Positions 44,178 to 55,494 of a stretch of DNA of 64,000 nt are shown in pieces (the stretch's first letter is position 1; the number at the start of each line of letters is the position of its first letter). Origin of the DNA: Platynereis dumerilii (taxonomy: Eukaryota; Annelida; Polychaeta; Phyllodocida; Nereididae). The notes under the pieces were generated by a model that did no database searches, was not told the origin of the DNA, and was given only the letters and a program-made list of their open reading frames with translations. The stretch covers positions 496,001 to 560,000 of the forward strand of contig JAPTHN010000080.1 of assembly GCA_026936325.1 (NCBI GenBank), read 5' to 3'. The position numbers were made by a program, and so were the translations under genes.

Positions 44178-45587
44178 TACACATCATACCTCACTGCCCC
44201 CCCCCCCCCAAAAAGTCAGGAGGGATCTGTCAATGTGGGGGGTCAGCCACACCCTTACATGTAGCCAATGTGGTCTGGGTGTGCCATTTTGTTGTCAGAA
44301 TCATACATATTCTATGCTTTTTGAAATATTTACAAAAATGCAAAAAAACAAAAAAAACAATAATTTCGTTTCCTGGGCAACACATTTTGTCTCATTTCTG
44401 TTGGTAATTGCCTAACTTTGTGCTTCTTACTTCATTTTGCTGGAAAAAAACTTTGAAGTCTGACTCATGGTGTTTAAGGGCAATTAACTGCCCATAAATC
44501 ATCCAAAATGATACATACGTTACTGTCTCCAGTCTTGATTTAACACATACTTCTTTCTTTCCCGGACTACTGACTCAGTGCAGCCACAATGTTCTAGTTT
44601 TCCTTTATTTAGTCACATAACAGCTTTCTGATGCGCTCATATAATTTGAGTATTTGCAAGTTGTTTCCCATTGGCAGCCAAAGGAACCTTTGTCTCCAAC
44701 ATGCCGATACATACGTTACCACAAATTTCATGTGTTCCTCACAATGACTATGATTGACATAATATAAGCCAACCCCTGAAATTCATCCAAAATGTTGCTG
44801 TTAGTCAAGGGAAATAAAGCTTTTTTGCTCTGTTTTTAAGCTTAATCTTTGATAGAGGACAAAAAGACTAAAAGTCTGGAGTTATATTTGTGTTGATACA
44901 TACGTTACCAGTACTTTACCACACATCAGGACATCAAAAAATCATGCAAATCAACTAAAGTAATTCACCCACAAAATGATTATTATTCCTTCTTTCAATG
45001 CACGATATGACTCAAGTGTATCATCTAAGTCAGTTTCAGAGATAAGTCAAGAAATATCCTTAAAATACATACGTTACCGATACATACGTTACCATCAGCT
45101 AGGACCAGCCTAAAATGTTACAAGTTTTATGCAGAATTTTTTGCAGAAATCTCTCAGTGAGACATCCAATGCTTACTTTTGATACAATGAAATGTATTTA
45201 CAATACCACTGGAAGTCTGTAATGGAATTAAAGCCACTAAGTTATTTTGCTTCTAGTTTTATGAAGATAAATTATTTCCCTCAGTTTAAAGAAAATTCCC
45301 AGAAGTTCGAAAGCAAAGTGGACTTTTGAGGATGTTAGTGGAAGGTATATTTCCATAATCTTTATAAGACCCATGTTAGTATCCCCATGAAACGCTAAGT
45401 CAGCAAGGGCAACTACATGACACTTTTTTAGAAACAAGCCATGTTCTTAGAATTGATGTACAAAAATCGGTAACATTATGTATGGATACCTATGTCACCT
45501 TAAAGTTCTTTTTCCTTTCCTGGATAGGCTAATATCACAAGCACAAATACACAATGCTGATTGAGAATGACAAAGGTGAAATTGGAC
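44178..45587. repeat. Region with a ~190-bp-spaced GATACATACGTTACC repeat
   Basis: The 15-mer GATACATACGTTACC, or a one-base variant, occurs at 44510, 44706, 44895, 45064 and 45079. Spacings are 196, 189, 169 and 15 bases, and the sequence between copies is not repeated. A weak inverted version (GGTAACATTATGTATGG) lies near 45468. A (C)10 run and A-rich tract occur near 44200-44370. No gene is supported; open frames at 44144-44415 are incidental. Confidence 0.7.
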
Positions 45588-45905
45588 TACACTGTAAACC
45601 CGTGCCGTAGGTGCCGTTGAAAAAGTGCCGTAAAACTGACGGCGATCTTACCGTAAGTCTTTGAAAACGGTAAATTGCCGTTAATTCAACAGTAAACCGT
45701 AATTGTAACAGTCACTGCCGTCAAACCTACAGGAAGATACCGTAAAATACAGATACGGCAATTGCCGTTACTTTTACGGGACGTTGCTGTAAAAGTAACA
45801 GCAACCTTGCTGTGAACACGGCTAGCTGCCGTAATTTCAATGGTTACCGTAATTGTAACAGTAAGCACTGTCAAATTTACAGCAAGTTACCGTAAGTCGC
45901 AGGTT
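45588..45905. mobile_element. TTACGG-rich element end, left-facing
   Basis: Begins TACACTGTAAACC, then roughly 16 copies of CCGTAA/ACGG-type motifs in both orientations within 320 bases. A possible right end of the same element lies near 47336 (CACGGTTTAAAACTGTA), with more such motifs at 47250-47350. The inverted counterpart (GGTTTTACAGTGTA) ends at 58466. Superfamily not assigned. Confidence 0.65.
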
Positions 45906-47635
45906 CAGATATTTGAAATAAAAAATGTAGCTGCTGTTTCAAAATCAGCAGCAATGTTATGCAACTTAATAAGATGGCATAGATAAAGGCAGCTTCGTGG
46001 ACACTTTAGTTCCTTCCCGCCAGCAAATTCGCACAGTGTACCTGTGGTGTTGTCCTGAAGCAAGCAGGCTACTTTAAAATAATGTAAAATTTAGAAATAA
46101 ACTGCATTATTTTTATGAACATTGTCCTCAGGTCCTATTTCCAAAAATAAATTTTGTCAAATATTTTTCCCCAAATTTTTTTTTCTGACTTATTGTTCAC
46201 TCGATATTTTTCAAACATTATTTTTCCCCAACCATTTTTTTACCCTATTTCATTGATTGTATATTTCTAACTGGAATTATTTGGAATATTTCATCAGAAC
46301 CTGGTATTGGTTAATGTACAACAGGTTTTGAAAACGGGCTAATTACATTTTTGTACTGGCCAAAAAATGCTTTTGAGGCGTTAAACTCAAAACTCAAACA
46401 ATTTAGAATTGCTGGTATTTTAGATGTAGGCCTGTTCATAAGTTCGGATTTCAGATATTTCTGATAACAGTTATTATATATATATTTTGTGACTTTTCTG
46501 TTTGTTGTTATTCTTATTGGGCATTCTGCTTGATGGAAGAGATTGTCATTAAATCATCAATGTTGCTTGTGAATTTTCAATTCTTACCCTTTGTTGTGCC
46601 TGTAATGTAAGTTAGAGATTTAAACTCATTTTCACGAATTCAGTTTACCTTTGTTATTGTACTTTGCTTTTGGACTTATTCACTTCGTTTTTCAAATATA
46701 TATTTTACACATTTTCGGTGCTAATTTCATTTGCAATTTATTAAATGGATAAAAGGAACCAAATCTGAACACAAACTTTTGCTTTCTGTGCATCGTCAAA
46801 TATACTATTGCTTCAACTTGTCAAAATTTAGAATTGAGAATTGTTTTTCATAGGTCGTATTTCAGTATGTTTCACTTAATAATTTTTACGTTTCATTGAT
46901 TTCACTATTTACTAAAGAGTTGCAAAAAAATTGTATTCTTCGTTAATATATATAGTCATAACTGTTGTTGTGAATATATTAAGTTTGAGAATTTTACGTC
47001 TGGCTGTTTTACCAGTAATAAATTTTCGCTCGGAATACCACATCTTTTGTTTTCACATAATTATGTATCACCTGTATGAAAATCAGGAAGCTGAAGTAAC
47101 AAAATCAGTTAAATGAACCTTTTTACATGATCAGAATTCAGTCGCAAATGCATGATGGGACATTGACTCCGTAACAAGATTGATAGTTTATATATACTTA
47201 GGCATGTGCACTGTTAGAAATTTCAGAACAATCAACAGTGTTTTATTCCGTAATTTATACGGTCAAACAACCGTGATCATGAAACTGTAGAAATTACAGC
47301 TTTCTTGATGTTATGATAACGTGTTTGAATTCACGGTTTAAAACTGTATCTGAAGACCTAGCCTTGTTTTTTTTCCAAGCCCTTAAATAGGCTTAATGGG
47401 CAATGCCTTAATCAAGGTGTTTAAACTTAAGAGCATTCATTTAATCTCTGGAAGCAGGAGTGATAGGACACCTGAGCAAGGTAAGATTAATTTTATTTCT
47501 TCATTTGGCATGCATGATAATGCTAAATTATATTTAATTGCCTATTATTTAATAACTACCATAATGGTTATATTGAGGTAATAAAATGGTATGGTTCCAC
47601 AACCCACAATATTTTATTGTGAAAGATATTCCTTG
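45906..47635. other. AT-rich region with a possible exon at 47384-47480
   Basis: Mostly AT-rich with no coding. At 47480 a consensus donor (GAGCAAG|GTAAGA) closes an open stretch ending SGSRSDRTPEQ in phase 1, which would fit the exon at 54503. The link is weak because of the 7-kb distance and the lack of a clear left edge. Confidence 0.35.
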
Positions 47636-47846
47636 ATGAGGATGGAGGGTTGGTCTAGTGGTAGCGTGCTGGGCTGCCAATTGCTGGGTCCAGGGTTTGA
47701 ATATCGCTCTTGCTGGGTCACCTGGGCCTATGTCTGACGGCTGTTTCAATCATCCTTCACCTCATTGCCGTGTCCTCCTCCTGTCCTAATAAACCTACCA
47801 AGCGCATAAATACAGAACGTAAAGCCCCAATCATCTATCCATCCAT
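47636..47846 (+). mobile_element. tRNA-derived SINE, near full length
   Basis: A box TGGTCTAGTGGTAGCGTGC, B-box region CAGGGTTTGAATATC (one or two changes), the body with CTCATTGCCGTGTCCTCC, and tail AAAGCCCCAATCATC followed by (CATC)n. Same subfamily as the split SINE at 40957-42397. Confidence 0.9.
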
Positions 47847-47855
47847 CCATCCTTG

Positions 47856-48003
47856 ATGATGGGGCTTTACATCCTGTATTTATGCACTAGTCTTGATAGG
47901 TTAATTAGCACAGGAGGAGGACAGGTGGCTCTGCAAGAGCTGAAGTCGAACCCTGGACCCATTGATTGGCAGCCCAACACTCTACCACTGAGCTGATCCC
48001 CCC
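47856..48003 (-). mobile_element. SINE facing the previous one tail to tail, internally deleted
   Basis: The minus strand starts with a good tRNA-like head (CAGCTCAGTGGTAGAGTG, then GGGTTCGACTTC) and ends with the shared tail (GTAAAGCCCCATCATC) beside the (CATC)n run. About a quarter of the body is missing. Confidence 0.88.
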
Positions 48004-48375
48004 CTCCTTAACAGAGGCATTTATTAATCAATATGAATAAATTATTATCACCCTTTAGACTAGAATAACCTAAATGTTACTTTCTAATTTGTGTACAATG
48101 CTGAAATATTAATAGGCCTACTATGTAAAAATATTTTAATTTCATTGTTTTTCTTGGAACATTTAATATTTATTAATATAATTTATTTGTTATTGTTTTT
48201 AGTTTTACATGTGATTATACATGTATGTTACACCACTATCAATGACTTAAAAATAGCTCTGCATTGAGAGTGTCACTTAAGGACTTTGGTCTGGGTTTCA
48301 TTGGTGATGTTTGCAGACTTAAGACTTAAGCAACGAAGGCAATCAACTCAATAGCAAACTATCAACAACCAGCTT
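48004..48375. other. Spacer
   Basis: AT-rich; nothing recognised. Confidence 0.4.
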
Positions 48376-48720
48376 CTTGTCTAATTTTCAGATTCAAGAC
48401 AGAGGCTGATGAACATGTGTCTCAATTGTGCAATGCTTGTTCATGGAGAGGCCTTTCATGGTTGTTTCTTCAGGTCTTTGAAGCTGTCAACTCTTCCAAG
48501 GTTTGTGGCACATTGATCGCAACAACATTTTTATGTCTGCTCTAGTGAAAAAAAGTAATTTGTTAGTTATCACTGAGGTTTGCAATATTTCACATATAAT
48601 ATATTTGCATTAATTTCCAAATGTAATTGCATGTTTTGCAACAGTTTAACTTCCAAATTCTCCTGGCTTATTTTGCAAAGCTATAATTATGGACATCCAA
48701 TGGTTTTTAGCTTGTCTGTT
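48376..48720. repeat. Duplicated block, copy 1
   Basis: Segments ATTCAAGACAGAGG, CTTCAGGTCTTTGAAG, CACATTGATC(G/C)CAACAAC and ATTATGGACATCCAATG recur in the same order at 51640-51965. The two copies flank the minisatellite and the first polypyrimidine tract, so the unit (block, minisatellite, CT tract) may have duplicated in part. Confidence 0.8.
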
Positions 48721-48821
48721 CTCTTTGAAAATGAAGAGCTATTGTCGTCACTCGATCGTCAGCGTCATTGTCCCGGTTAAGGTTTGTGTAAGTGTCCATT
48801 TGTGACCTTAGGTTTCCAATT

Positions 48822-50345
48822 AGAGTCATGAAATTTGGTACAGGTATGGGGCTATGGGTATGAATGGTGAACATGTAGAGAAATCCAAGATGGCTGCCAT
48901 TTTGTGGCGGCCATTTTTGCAGCCATCTTTATGCTCGAATTGCCCATTTTGACTTATTTTTCACTTACAGTTATGAAATTTGGTACAGTTATGGGCCTGT
49001 GGGTATGGATCGGGAGCATGTCGAGAAATCCAAGATGGCAGCCATTTTGTGGCAGCCATTATGTCAGCCATCTTTCTTCATTTCTTGAACTGCCCATTGT
49101 GACCGTAATATTTCACCTAAGAGTTATGAAATTTGGTACAGGTATTGGCCTGTGGGTATCGATCGGGAGCATGTTGAGAAATCCAAGATGGTGGCCATTT
49201 TGTGGCGGCCATTTTGGCAACCATCTTTTTTCATTCTTGAACTCCCCATTGTGACCTTATTATTTCACTTACAGTTATGAAATTTGGTACAGGTATGGGC
49301 CTGTCGGTAAACTTGGTATGGATCGTGAGCATGTTGCAAAATCCAAGATGGCAGCCATTTTGTGGTGGCCATTATGGCAGCCATCTTTCTTAATTCTTGA
49401 ACTGCCCATTGTGACCTTAATATTTAACTTACAGTTATGAAATCTTTTGCAGGTATAGGCCTGTGGGTATGCATCAGGATCATGTTGAGAAATACAAGGT
49501 GGCGGCCATGTTGGCAGCCAACTTTCTTCATTTTTGAACTGCCCATTGTGAGCTCAATATTTCGCTTAGAATTATGAAATTTGGTACAGGTTTGGCCTGT
49601 GGGCATCGATCGGGAACATGTTGAGAAATCCAAGATGGCAGCCATTTTGTGGTGACCATTTTGCCAGCCATCTTTCTTCATTCTTGAACTGCCCATTGTG
49701 AGCTTAATATTTCACTTACAGTTATGAAATTTGGTACAGGCATTGGCCTGTGGGTATGGATCAGGAACATGTTGAGAAATCGAAGATGGCTGCCAAATCT
49801 TTCCTTGAATGCCCATTGTGACCTTAATAGTTTGCTTAGAGTTATAAAATTTGGTACAGGTATTGGCCTGTGGGTATCTATCGGGAACATCCGAGATGGC
49901 GGCCATTTTGTGGCAGCCATTTTGGCAGCCATCTTACTTCATTTCTTGAACTACCCATTGTGATCTCAATATTTCGCTTAGTTATGAAATTTGGTACAGG
50001 TATTGGCCTTTGGGTATGAATCGGGAACATGCTGAGAAATCCAAGATGGCCACTAAAATGGCCACTTCAAAATGGCTGACATCCTTGAACTGCCCATTGT
50101 GACCTTGCTATTTCGCTTAGAGTTATGAAATATAGGTACAGTTATTGGCCTGTGGGTATGGATCAGGAACATGTCGAAAAAATCCGAGATTGTGGTCATT
50201 TTGGCAGCCATATTTCTTCAATCTTTACCTGCCCATTGTAACCTTAATATATCGCTTAGGGTTATAAAATTAGCTACAGGTATTGGCCTGTTGGTGATAA
50301 TCTGGCACATTGACAGATTTCACATTGACAGATGAGCGTTTAAAC
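48822..50345. repeat. ~150-bp minisatellite with YY1-like motifs, about 11 units
   Basis: Each unit has GTTATGAAATTTGGTACAGG, TTGGCCTGTGGGTAT, GGGAACATGTTGAGAAATCC, AAGATGGCNGCCATTTTGTG, an inverted GCAGCCATCTTTCTTC and CTTGAACTGCCCATTGTGAC. Unit starts near 48828, 48973, 49124, 49277, 49437, 49573, 49723, 49845, 49984, 50124 and 50262. The spacing of 120-160 reflects internal deletions. AAGATGGCGGCC is the classic YY1 recognition sequence, and the inverted partner makes each unit able to form a hairpin. The open frames here, such as 48904-49254, follow the repeat. Confidence 0.92.
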
Positions 50346-50394
50346 CGCTTGCGGTTCTAGTTAAAAAATAACCTTGATCGCTGGCAAGTCAATC

Positions 50395-51350
50395 TTCCCA
50401 CTAGAATCGCCCCCTCCCCCTCCGTCCTACTGTTTGTCACTCTCACTGGTCAATCTTGCTCCCTCTCCATTGCCCTCTGCCTTCACCCTATCCTATCTGC
50501 CCTATCTTATCTGCCCTATCCTATCTGCCCTATCCTATCTGCCCTATCCTATTTGTCCTATCCTATCCCTTGTCCTCTCCTCATTCTCCTTCTTTCCCTC
50601 TTTCTCCCTCTCCTCTCAATCCCCTTCTTCCTCATTTCCTTCTTTACGTCCAACCATTATAAAATAACCTTGGTTGCTGTCTGGCCCATCTCTCTCCCTC
50701 TCCTCTCCCCCTCTCCCTGCCCTCTCCCTCCCTATATCCCCTATTCTATCTCCCCTGTCTTATCATCCATATCCTCCTCTTTCCTCTATCCTGTCTCTCT
50801 CCTCCTCTCTCCCTCTCCTGTCTCCCTCTCCTGTCCCTCCTCTCTGTCTCCCTCTCCTCTCTCCCTCTCTGTGTCTCCCTCTTCTGTCTCCCTCCTGTCT
50901 CTCCTGTCTCCTCTCCTGTCTCCTCTCCTCTCTCCTCCTCCCTCTCTCTCTACTCCTCTCTCTCTCCTCTCTCCCTCTCCTCTCCTCTCCCTCTCCCTCT
51001 CCCTCTCCTCTCCCTCTCCTCTCCCATCTCCCTCTCCTATCTCCCTCTCCTATCTCCTCTCCTCTCTCTCCTCTCTCCCTCTCCTCTCTCCTCTCCTCTC
51101 CTCTCCCTCCTCTCTCCTCTCTCCCTCTCCACTCTCCCTCTCCACTCTCCCTCTCCACTCTCCCTCTCCTCTCTCCCTCTCCTCTCTCTCTCTCCGCTTC
51201 TCTTCGCTTCTCTTCCCTGTCTCATCCCCTATTCCCTATCCGCTCTCTCCTTCCTATTCCCTATTCCCTCTCTTTGTACCCCTCCTGCCCACTTTCTCTC
51301 CTACCACCTGTCACCCTTTCCCTCTTTCCTCCTTTTCTTTGTTTTTCTCA
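50395..51350. repeat. Polypyrimidine tract 1 (CT-rich minisatellite)
   Basis: Nearly pure C/T on this strand, with units such as TATCCTATCTGCCC and CTCTCCCTCTCCT. Overlapping Ser/Leu/Pro frames on + and Arg/Glu/Gly frames on - are all products of the repeat. A shared line (CCAACCATT...ACCTTGGTTGCTG) near 50650 recurs near 51363. Confidence 0.93.
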
Positions 51351-51399
51351 TCTTTGAGTTGAGTCCAACCATTTTGAACAATCTTGGTTGCTCGCTGGT

Positions 51400-51600
51400 A
51401 AATCTCAATCTTTCTCTTTCTCCTTTATCCCCCCTCTTTTCTCCTTTTCCCTTCCTTTCCTCTTTTCCTTCTTATATTCTCCCACCTCCTTCACTTCCAC
51501 ACTTCTCATTCTTTTCTATCATAGTCTGACGTACCTAAATCCTCTTTCTGTTTTCCTTCACTCTCCTCTTTCCTGCCTCCATATGGTGTGGGGAGAGGGT
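51400..51600. repeat. Polypyrimidine tract 2
   Basis: CT-rich, less regular than its neighbours, after the second CCAACCATT...CTTGGTTGCT line. Confidence 0.85.
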
Positions 51601-51639
51601 TAACTTATAAGCCTATGCAATTAACAAGTGTTGTCGATT

Positions 51640-51965
51640 TTCAGATTCAAGACAGAGGACGATGAAGTTCATGCGTCTTGTGCAACACCAGTTTACGAAT
51701 AAGTCATGAAATTCACAGATGGGTCTTTCATGATTGTGTCTTCAGGTCTTTGAAGTTGTCAGCTCTTCCAAGGTCAGTGGCACATTGATCCCAACAACAT
51801 TTTCTTAATGAAATACAGCCTAGGACTCTCCAACTAATCATTGCAGTTGCATTATTTCACATACATTTGTATTAATTTTAAAGTGCAGTTTTGTGAATGT
51901 TTAACTTCCTAATACTCCTCGCTTAATTTACAAAGTTATGAATATGGACATGCAATGTTCATAAA
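51640..51965. repeat. Duplicated block, copy 2
   Basis: Partner of 48376-48720, moderately diverged. 51966-52254 follows with CT-rich debris and no gene. Confidence 0.8.
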
Positions 51966-52254
51966 AATAGTCTTCATTGCTGCCTCATCAATCTCCCTTT
52001 GGCGTCTACCTCTCCATCCCCGACCCCACCCCTTCAACCCCTACCACTCCTATCCCCTTTCCCCTCTTTTCCTCCTATTTTCCTCCTGCCCTTCTGTTGC
52101 CATATAGCCATTTTGAAATAGGTATAGATTATTAACCAAAAGAGAGGAAATATGTTATTTATCACCCGAGTGCTTTAGCCCGAGGTGCAATAAACACATT
52201 CCCGATACCATTGTGAATAACCAACTTATATATACCTCAAGACAATCACTCAAA

Positions 52255-53130
52255 CAGTCTAACTCTACTCTTTCCATCTCCTCTCTCCTCTCCTCTCTCT
52301 ACATCTTTTCCCTTCCTCTCCTCTCCTCTCTCTCTCTCTCCTCTCTCTCTCTCTCCCCGTCTCCCTCTCTCTCTCTCTCTCTCCCCGTCTCCCTCTCCTG
52401 TCTCCCTCTCCTGTCTCCCTCTCCTGTCTCCCTCTCCTGTCTCCCTCTCCTGTCTCCCTCTCCTGTCTCCCTCTTTTGTCATCCTCTCCTGTCGTCCTCT
52501 CCTGTCTCCCTCTCCTGTCTCCCTCCCCTGTCTCCCTCCCCTGTCTCCCTCCCCTGTCTCCCCCCTGTCTCCCTCCCCTGTCTCCCTCCCCTGTCTCCCT
52601 CCCCTGTCTCCCTCCCTTGTCTCCCTATCATGTCTCCCTCTCATGTCTCCCTCTCATGGCATTCTCTCTTGTCTCCCTCACTTGTCTCTCTCACTTGTCT
52701 CCCTCACTTGTCTCCCTTTCTTGTCTCCCTCTCTTGTCTCCCTCTCTTGTCTCCCTCTCTTGTCTCCCTCTTTTGTCCCCCTCTCCCTCTTTTGTCTCCC
52801 TCCTTTGTCTCCTTGTTTGTCTCTCCCTCTCTTGTTTCCCTCTCCTGTATCCCTCTCCTGTCTCTCTCTCTCATGTCTCCCTCTCTTGTCTCCCTCTCTT
52901 GTCTCCCTTTCTTGTCTCCCTCTCTTGTCTCCCTCTCCAGTCTCCCTCTCCTGCCACCCTCTCCTGTGGCCGTCTCCCGTCGCCCTCTCCCGTTGCCCTC
53001 TCCTGTTGCCCTCTCCTGATGCCCTCTCCTGTCGCCCTCTCCTGTCGCCCTTTCCTGTCGCCCTTTCCTGTCGCCCTTTCCTGTCGCCCTCTCCTGTGCC
53101 CTTCTCCTGTCTCCTTCTCCTGTCTCCCAG
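52255..53130. repeat. Polypyrimidine tract 3, 13-bp minisatellite
   Basis: Dozens of copies of a 13-bp unit TCTCCCTCTCCTG with drifting variants (CTTG, CCTG, GCCC). Because 13 is not a multiple of 3, each frame cycles, so long open frames arise on both strands without being genes. Confidence 0.95.
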
Positions 53131-53184
53131 ACAAATAAAAAAATAATAAAATAAATATATTCTGAGTCTGTTGTCAACCTCTTT

Positions 53185-53450
53185 TGTCTCCCTCTTTTGT
53201 CTCCCTCGTCTGTCTCCCTCTTCTGTCTCCCTCTTCTGTCTCCCTCTTCTGTCTCTCTCTCCTGTCTCCCTGTCCTATCTCCGCCCTCTCCTGTCTTCGC
53301 CCCTGCTCCAGCCTTCCCCTCTTTCCCCCTTTCCCTCTTTCCCCTTTCCCTCTTCCCCCCTTTCCCTCCTTCCCCATTTCCCTCTTTCCCTACTTCCTCT
53401 TCCCTTCTTTCCTGCTTCTGTTTTCCTTCTCCCTCTCCATCCTCTTCCTG
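53185..53450. repeat. Polypyrimidine tract 4
   Basis: TCTCCCTCTTCTG units, then TTTCCCTC-type units. It grades into a SINE tail. Confidence 0.92.
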
Positions 53451-53508
53451 TCCTCATTAGCCTATGAAGTTCATAAATACAGGACGTAAAGCCCTAAATC
53501 ATCATCAT
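53451..53508 (+). mobile_element. SINE tail fragment
   Basis: GTCCTCATTAGCCTATGAAG, ATAAATACAGGACGTAAAGC and CCTAAATCATCATCATC match the SINE tails at 40720-40925 and 47636-47846. The head is lost. Confidence 0.8.
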
Positions 53509-53745
53509 CTCATGTCTCCCTCTCGTGTCACCCTCTCGTGTCTCCCTCTCGTGTCTCCCTCTCGTGTCTCCCTCTCGTGTCTCCCTCTCGTGTCTCCCTC
53601 TCGTGTTTCCCTCTCGTGTTTTCCTCTCGTGTCTCCCTCTCATCTTTCCCTCACGTCTCTCACTCACGTCTCTCCCTCACGTCTCTCCCTCTCATCTCTC
53701 CCTCTCGTCTCTCCCTCTTGTCTCTCCCTCTCGTCTCTCCCTAAG
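53509..53745. repeat. Polypyrimidine tract 5, TCTCCCTCTCGTG units
   Basis: A cleaner 13-bp repeat than tract 3, about ten near-identical units, then CATCTCTCCCTCTCGTC variants. It starts directly on the (CATC) end of the SINE tail, so it may have grown from it. Confidence 0.92.
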
Positions 53746-54179
53746 ATATTCTTAAACAATGTTTAAGAACTTAAGACATCACTAGCATTGCAGCTGCCTG
53801 ATGACAAAAGCAAACAAAAGCCCAAACAACATCAATGTGTTGTCATGATACAATTCTTGATTACTTTTCAGATGCTGGATATTATGACCCCACAAATTTC
53901 TGAATTTTGTTCAGTTTCTCTCGTATTCTGCTGTGAAAATCACATGTACTGCTTCCATTATTATAGCACTTTTAGTGTGCCTTTCAGCATAATGATTTCA
54001 GAAAATTTCTTGATTATGTGAGGTTATCCAAATGCCCCCTCATAGACCACTTGCCACACTCTTTGAAATCATCTGGATACACCACTGCAGTATTGAAATA
54101 TTACTACATGACAAAACCACTCGAGTCATGGTCACAATCATGATATTGTTATGTAGTGCTCTAATGGGTAGTTTTTTTT
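53746..54179. other. Spacer
   Basis: Open frame 53788-54021 has no recognised domain. Nothing else is seen. Confidence 0.4.
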
Positions 54180-54455
54180 TATAACCTGGTTTTAATATTA
54201 ATTATAAAGAATTTTTCCAAGTGACCATTTAAATACAGAAATGTGATGTACCAATGGAGCAACAATGGTCATGACGTCACAATTGAATTATTTGGGCCAC
54301 CGTTTTATGACATCATCAGACATCTGCAATGCTGGTGATGTCATAACTGTTAAAACAGATGTCCCTTTGACAGTGATGTTCTAAAAACATCATGGGTCCT
54401 GATATTTAGGCTGTAAACAATTTGATAATATTCATAGCCAACCAGCTGGTAATAC
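54180..54455. mobile_element. Diverged copy of the TGACGTCA MITE
   Basis: Collinear with 12970-13252: ATAACCTGGTTTTA, GGAGCAACAATGG, TGACGTCACAATT, GCTGGTGATGTCATAAC, CCTGATATTT and AGCCAACCAG recur in order. TIRs are worn. Confidence 0.85.
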
Positions 54456-54502
54456 TTCAATTATGTCTTCTCTTGTATGAATATTTGTCTCTCTATTTAC
54501 AG

Positions 54503-54571
54503 GAACATGTGAGCACACTAGAGGTGGCAGAAGAACGGGAGTGCCAGCATCGCCAGTGATTGTTTGATATG
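54503..54571 (+). pseudogene. Possible exon upstream of the 56222 gene remnant
   Basis: A good acceptor (CTCTCTATTTACAG) and an acceptable donor (ATG|GTAAAT) bound 69 bases. In the phase that fits 56222 it reads TCEHTRGGRRTGVPASPVIV, then a TGA stop, then Y and one base. A proline- and arginine-rich linker would suit the family region just before the DVSGLSATDFSLLV segment. The in-frame stop means this copy is broken, or the exon is not used. Confidence 0.4.
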
Positions 54572-54644
54572 GTAAATATGCCTTTGTAAGATGTCATTGA
54601 TAAAGCCTGGCTACTTTCAAAAATGCCTAAACAGGTATCATTTC

Positions 54645-55455
54645 TACACTGAACAAAAAAACGAACGTCCCACTTCATTTTTGCTTATTACATGAAGATG
54701 ATTATTTTTGGCAAAAACCATTTAAATAGTATTGATCCTATTATAAACAAGTATCAATGTGCCAAAAATCATTCTATTTTGACTATTTCCTGTTTATCTT
54801 TGACTTTGTTTATCACATTCAGTTTTAAAAAAAAATTCCAATCCCCACACCTCGCCATAAAAATTGGGGTGTCATTTCGTAGTGTGTGACATTGAGCCCT
54901 AAAGCAGAAAGTTACTTTATTTTAGCTTCAGATCACCTTCGAGATGTGTGTTTGGTACAGCAAGTGAAATGACTTTTATGAAAAGTTTACATGACATGAC
55001 CATTGGCATCTCGGAAATGCCAATACTTTGTTCAAATCAAAATATCAAACAGAACACTCATTTTTGAAAATATCTCAATTGAAAGCCGAATAACATAATT
55101 AATTTCCCTTGCTGTACGAAACACACATCTGGAAGGTGATCTGTAGCTGCCAAAAATAAAGCATATATATATGTTACAATTTTTCCACTTTTTAGGGCTC
55201 TTTGTCACACAATGCGAAATGACGCCAGATTTTTCTTGGTGAGATGTGGGTATGGGGCCATTTAAAAAAAAATCCCAACTGTTATAAACAAGGTCAAAGA
55301 TAAACAGGAAATGGTCGCACTTGAATGGTTTTTGGCACATTGATACTTGTTTATAATAGGATCAACACTATGTTGTTTAATTGGTTTTGGCCAAAAAAAT
55401 AAAATATTACAAATTATAAGCAAAAATGAAGTGGGATGTTTCTTTTTTGAGCGTA
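54645..55455. mobile_element. Foldback element, ~370-bp arms
   Basis: The left part TACACTGAACAAAAAAACG, CCCACTTCATTTTTGCTTAT... is mirrored by ...ATAAGCAAAAATGAAGTGGG, TTTCTTTTTTGAGCGTA. Blocks such as TTATAAACAAGTATCAATGTG, in the left arm, and the ACACACATCT/AGATGTGTGT pair recur inverted along most of the 811 bases. TA lies at both edges, compatible with a Tc1/mariner-like target. No transposase. Open frames (54692-54889 and 55032-55459) read across the arms and are incidental. Confidence 0.9.
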
Positions 55456-55494
55456 CCATGGCAAGATTCTATACCTACACTGCAATTTGGTCAT

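Noticed and set aside
44510-45093. CRISPR-like array
   Set aside because: The spaced repeats are only 15 bp, spacers are ~175-180 bp, one pair is adjacent, and the genome is animal.
47636-47720. tRNA gene
   Set aside because: A and B boxes are present, but the sequence continues into a shared SINE body and tail and does not fold into a full cloverleaf with paired acceptor ends.
48376-48520. Exon bounded by TTTTCAG and CTTCAGGT
   Set aside because: The same structure is repeated at 51640 with indels that break any common frame, so it is a duplicated non-coding block.
50374-53766. Long open frames (up to 269 codons) in the CT-rich region
   Set aside because: They exist in several frames on both strands at once and consist of Ser/Leu/Pro or Arg/Glu/Gly repeats, as expected of a 13-bp pyrimidine minisatellite.
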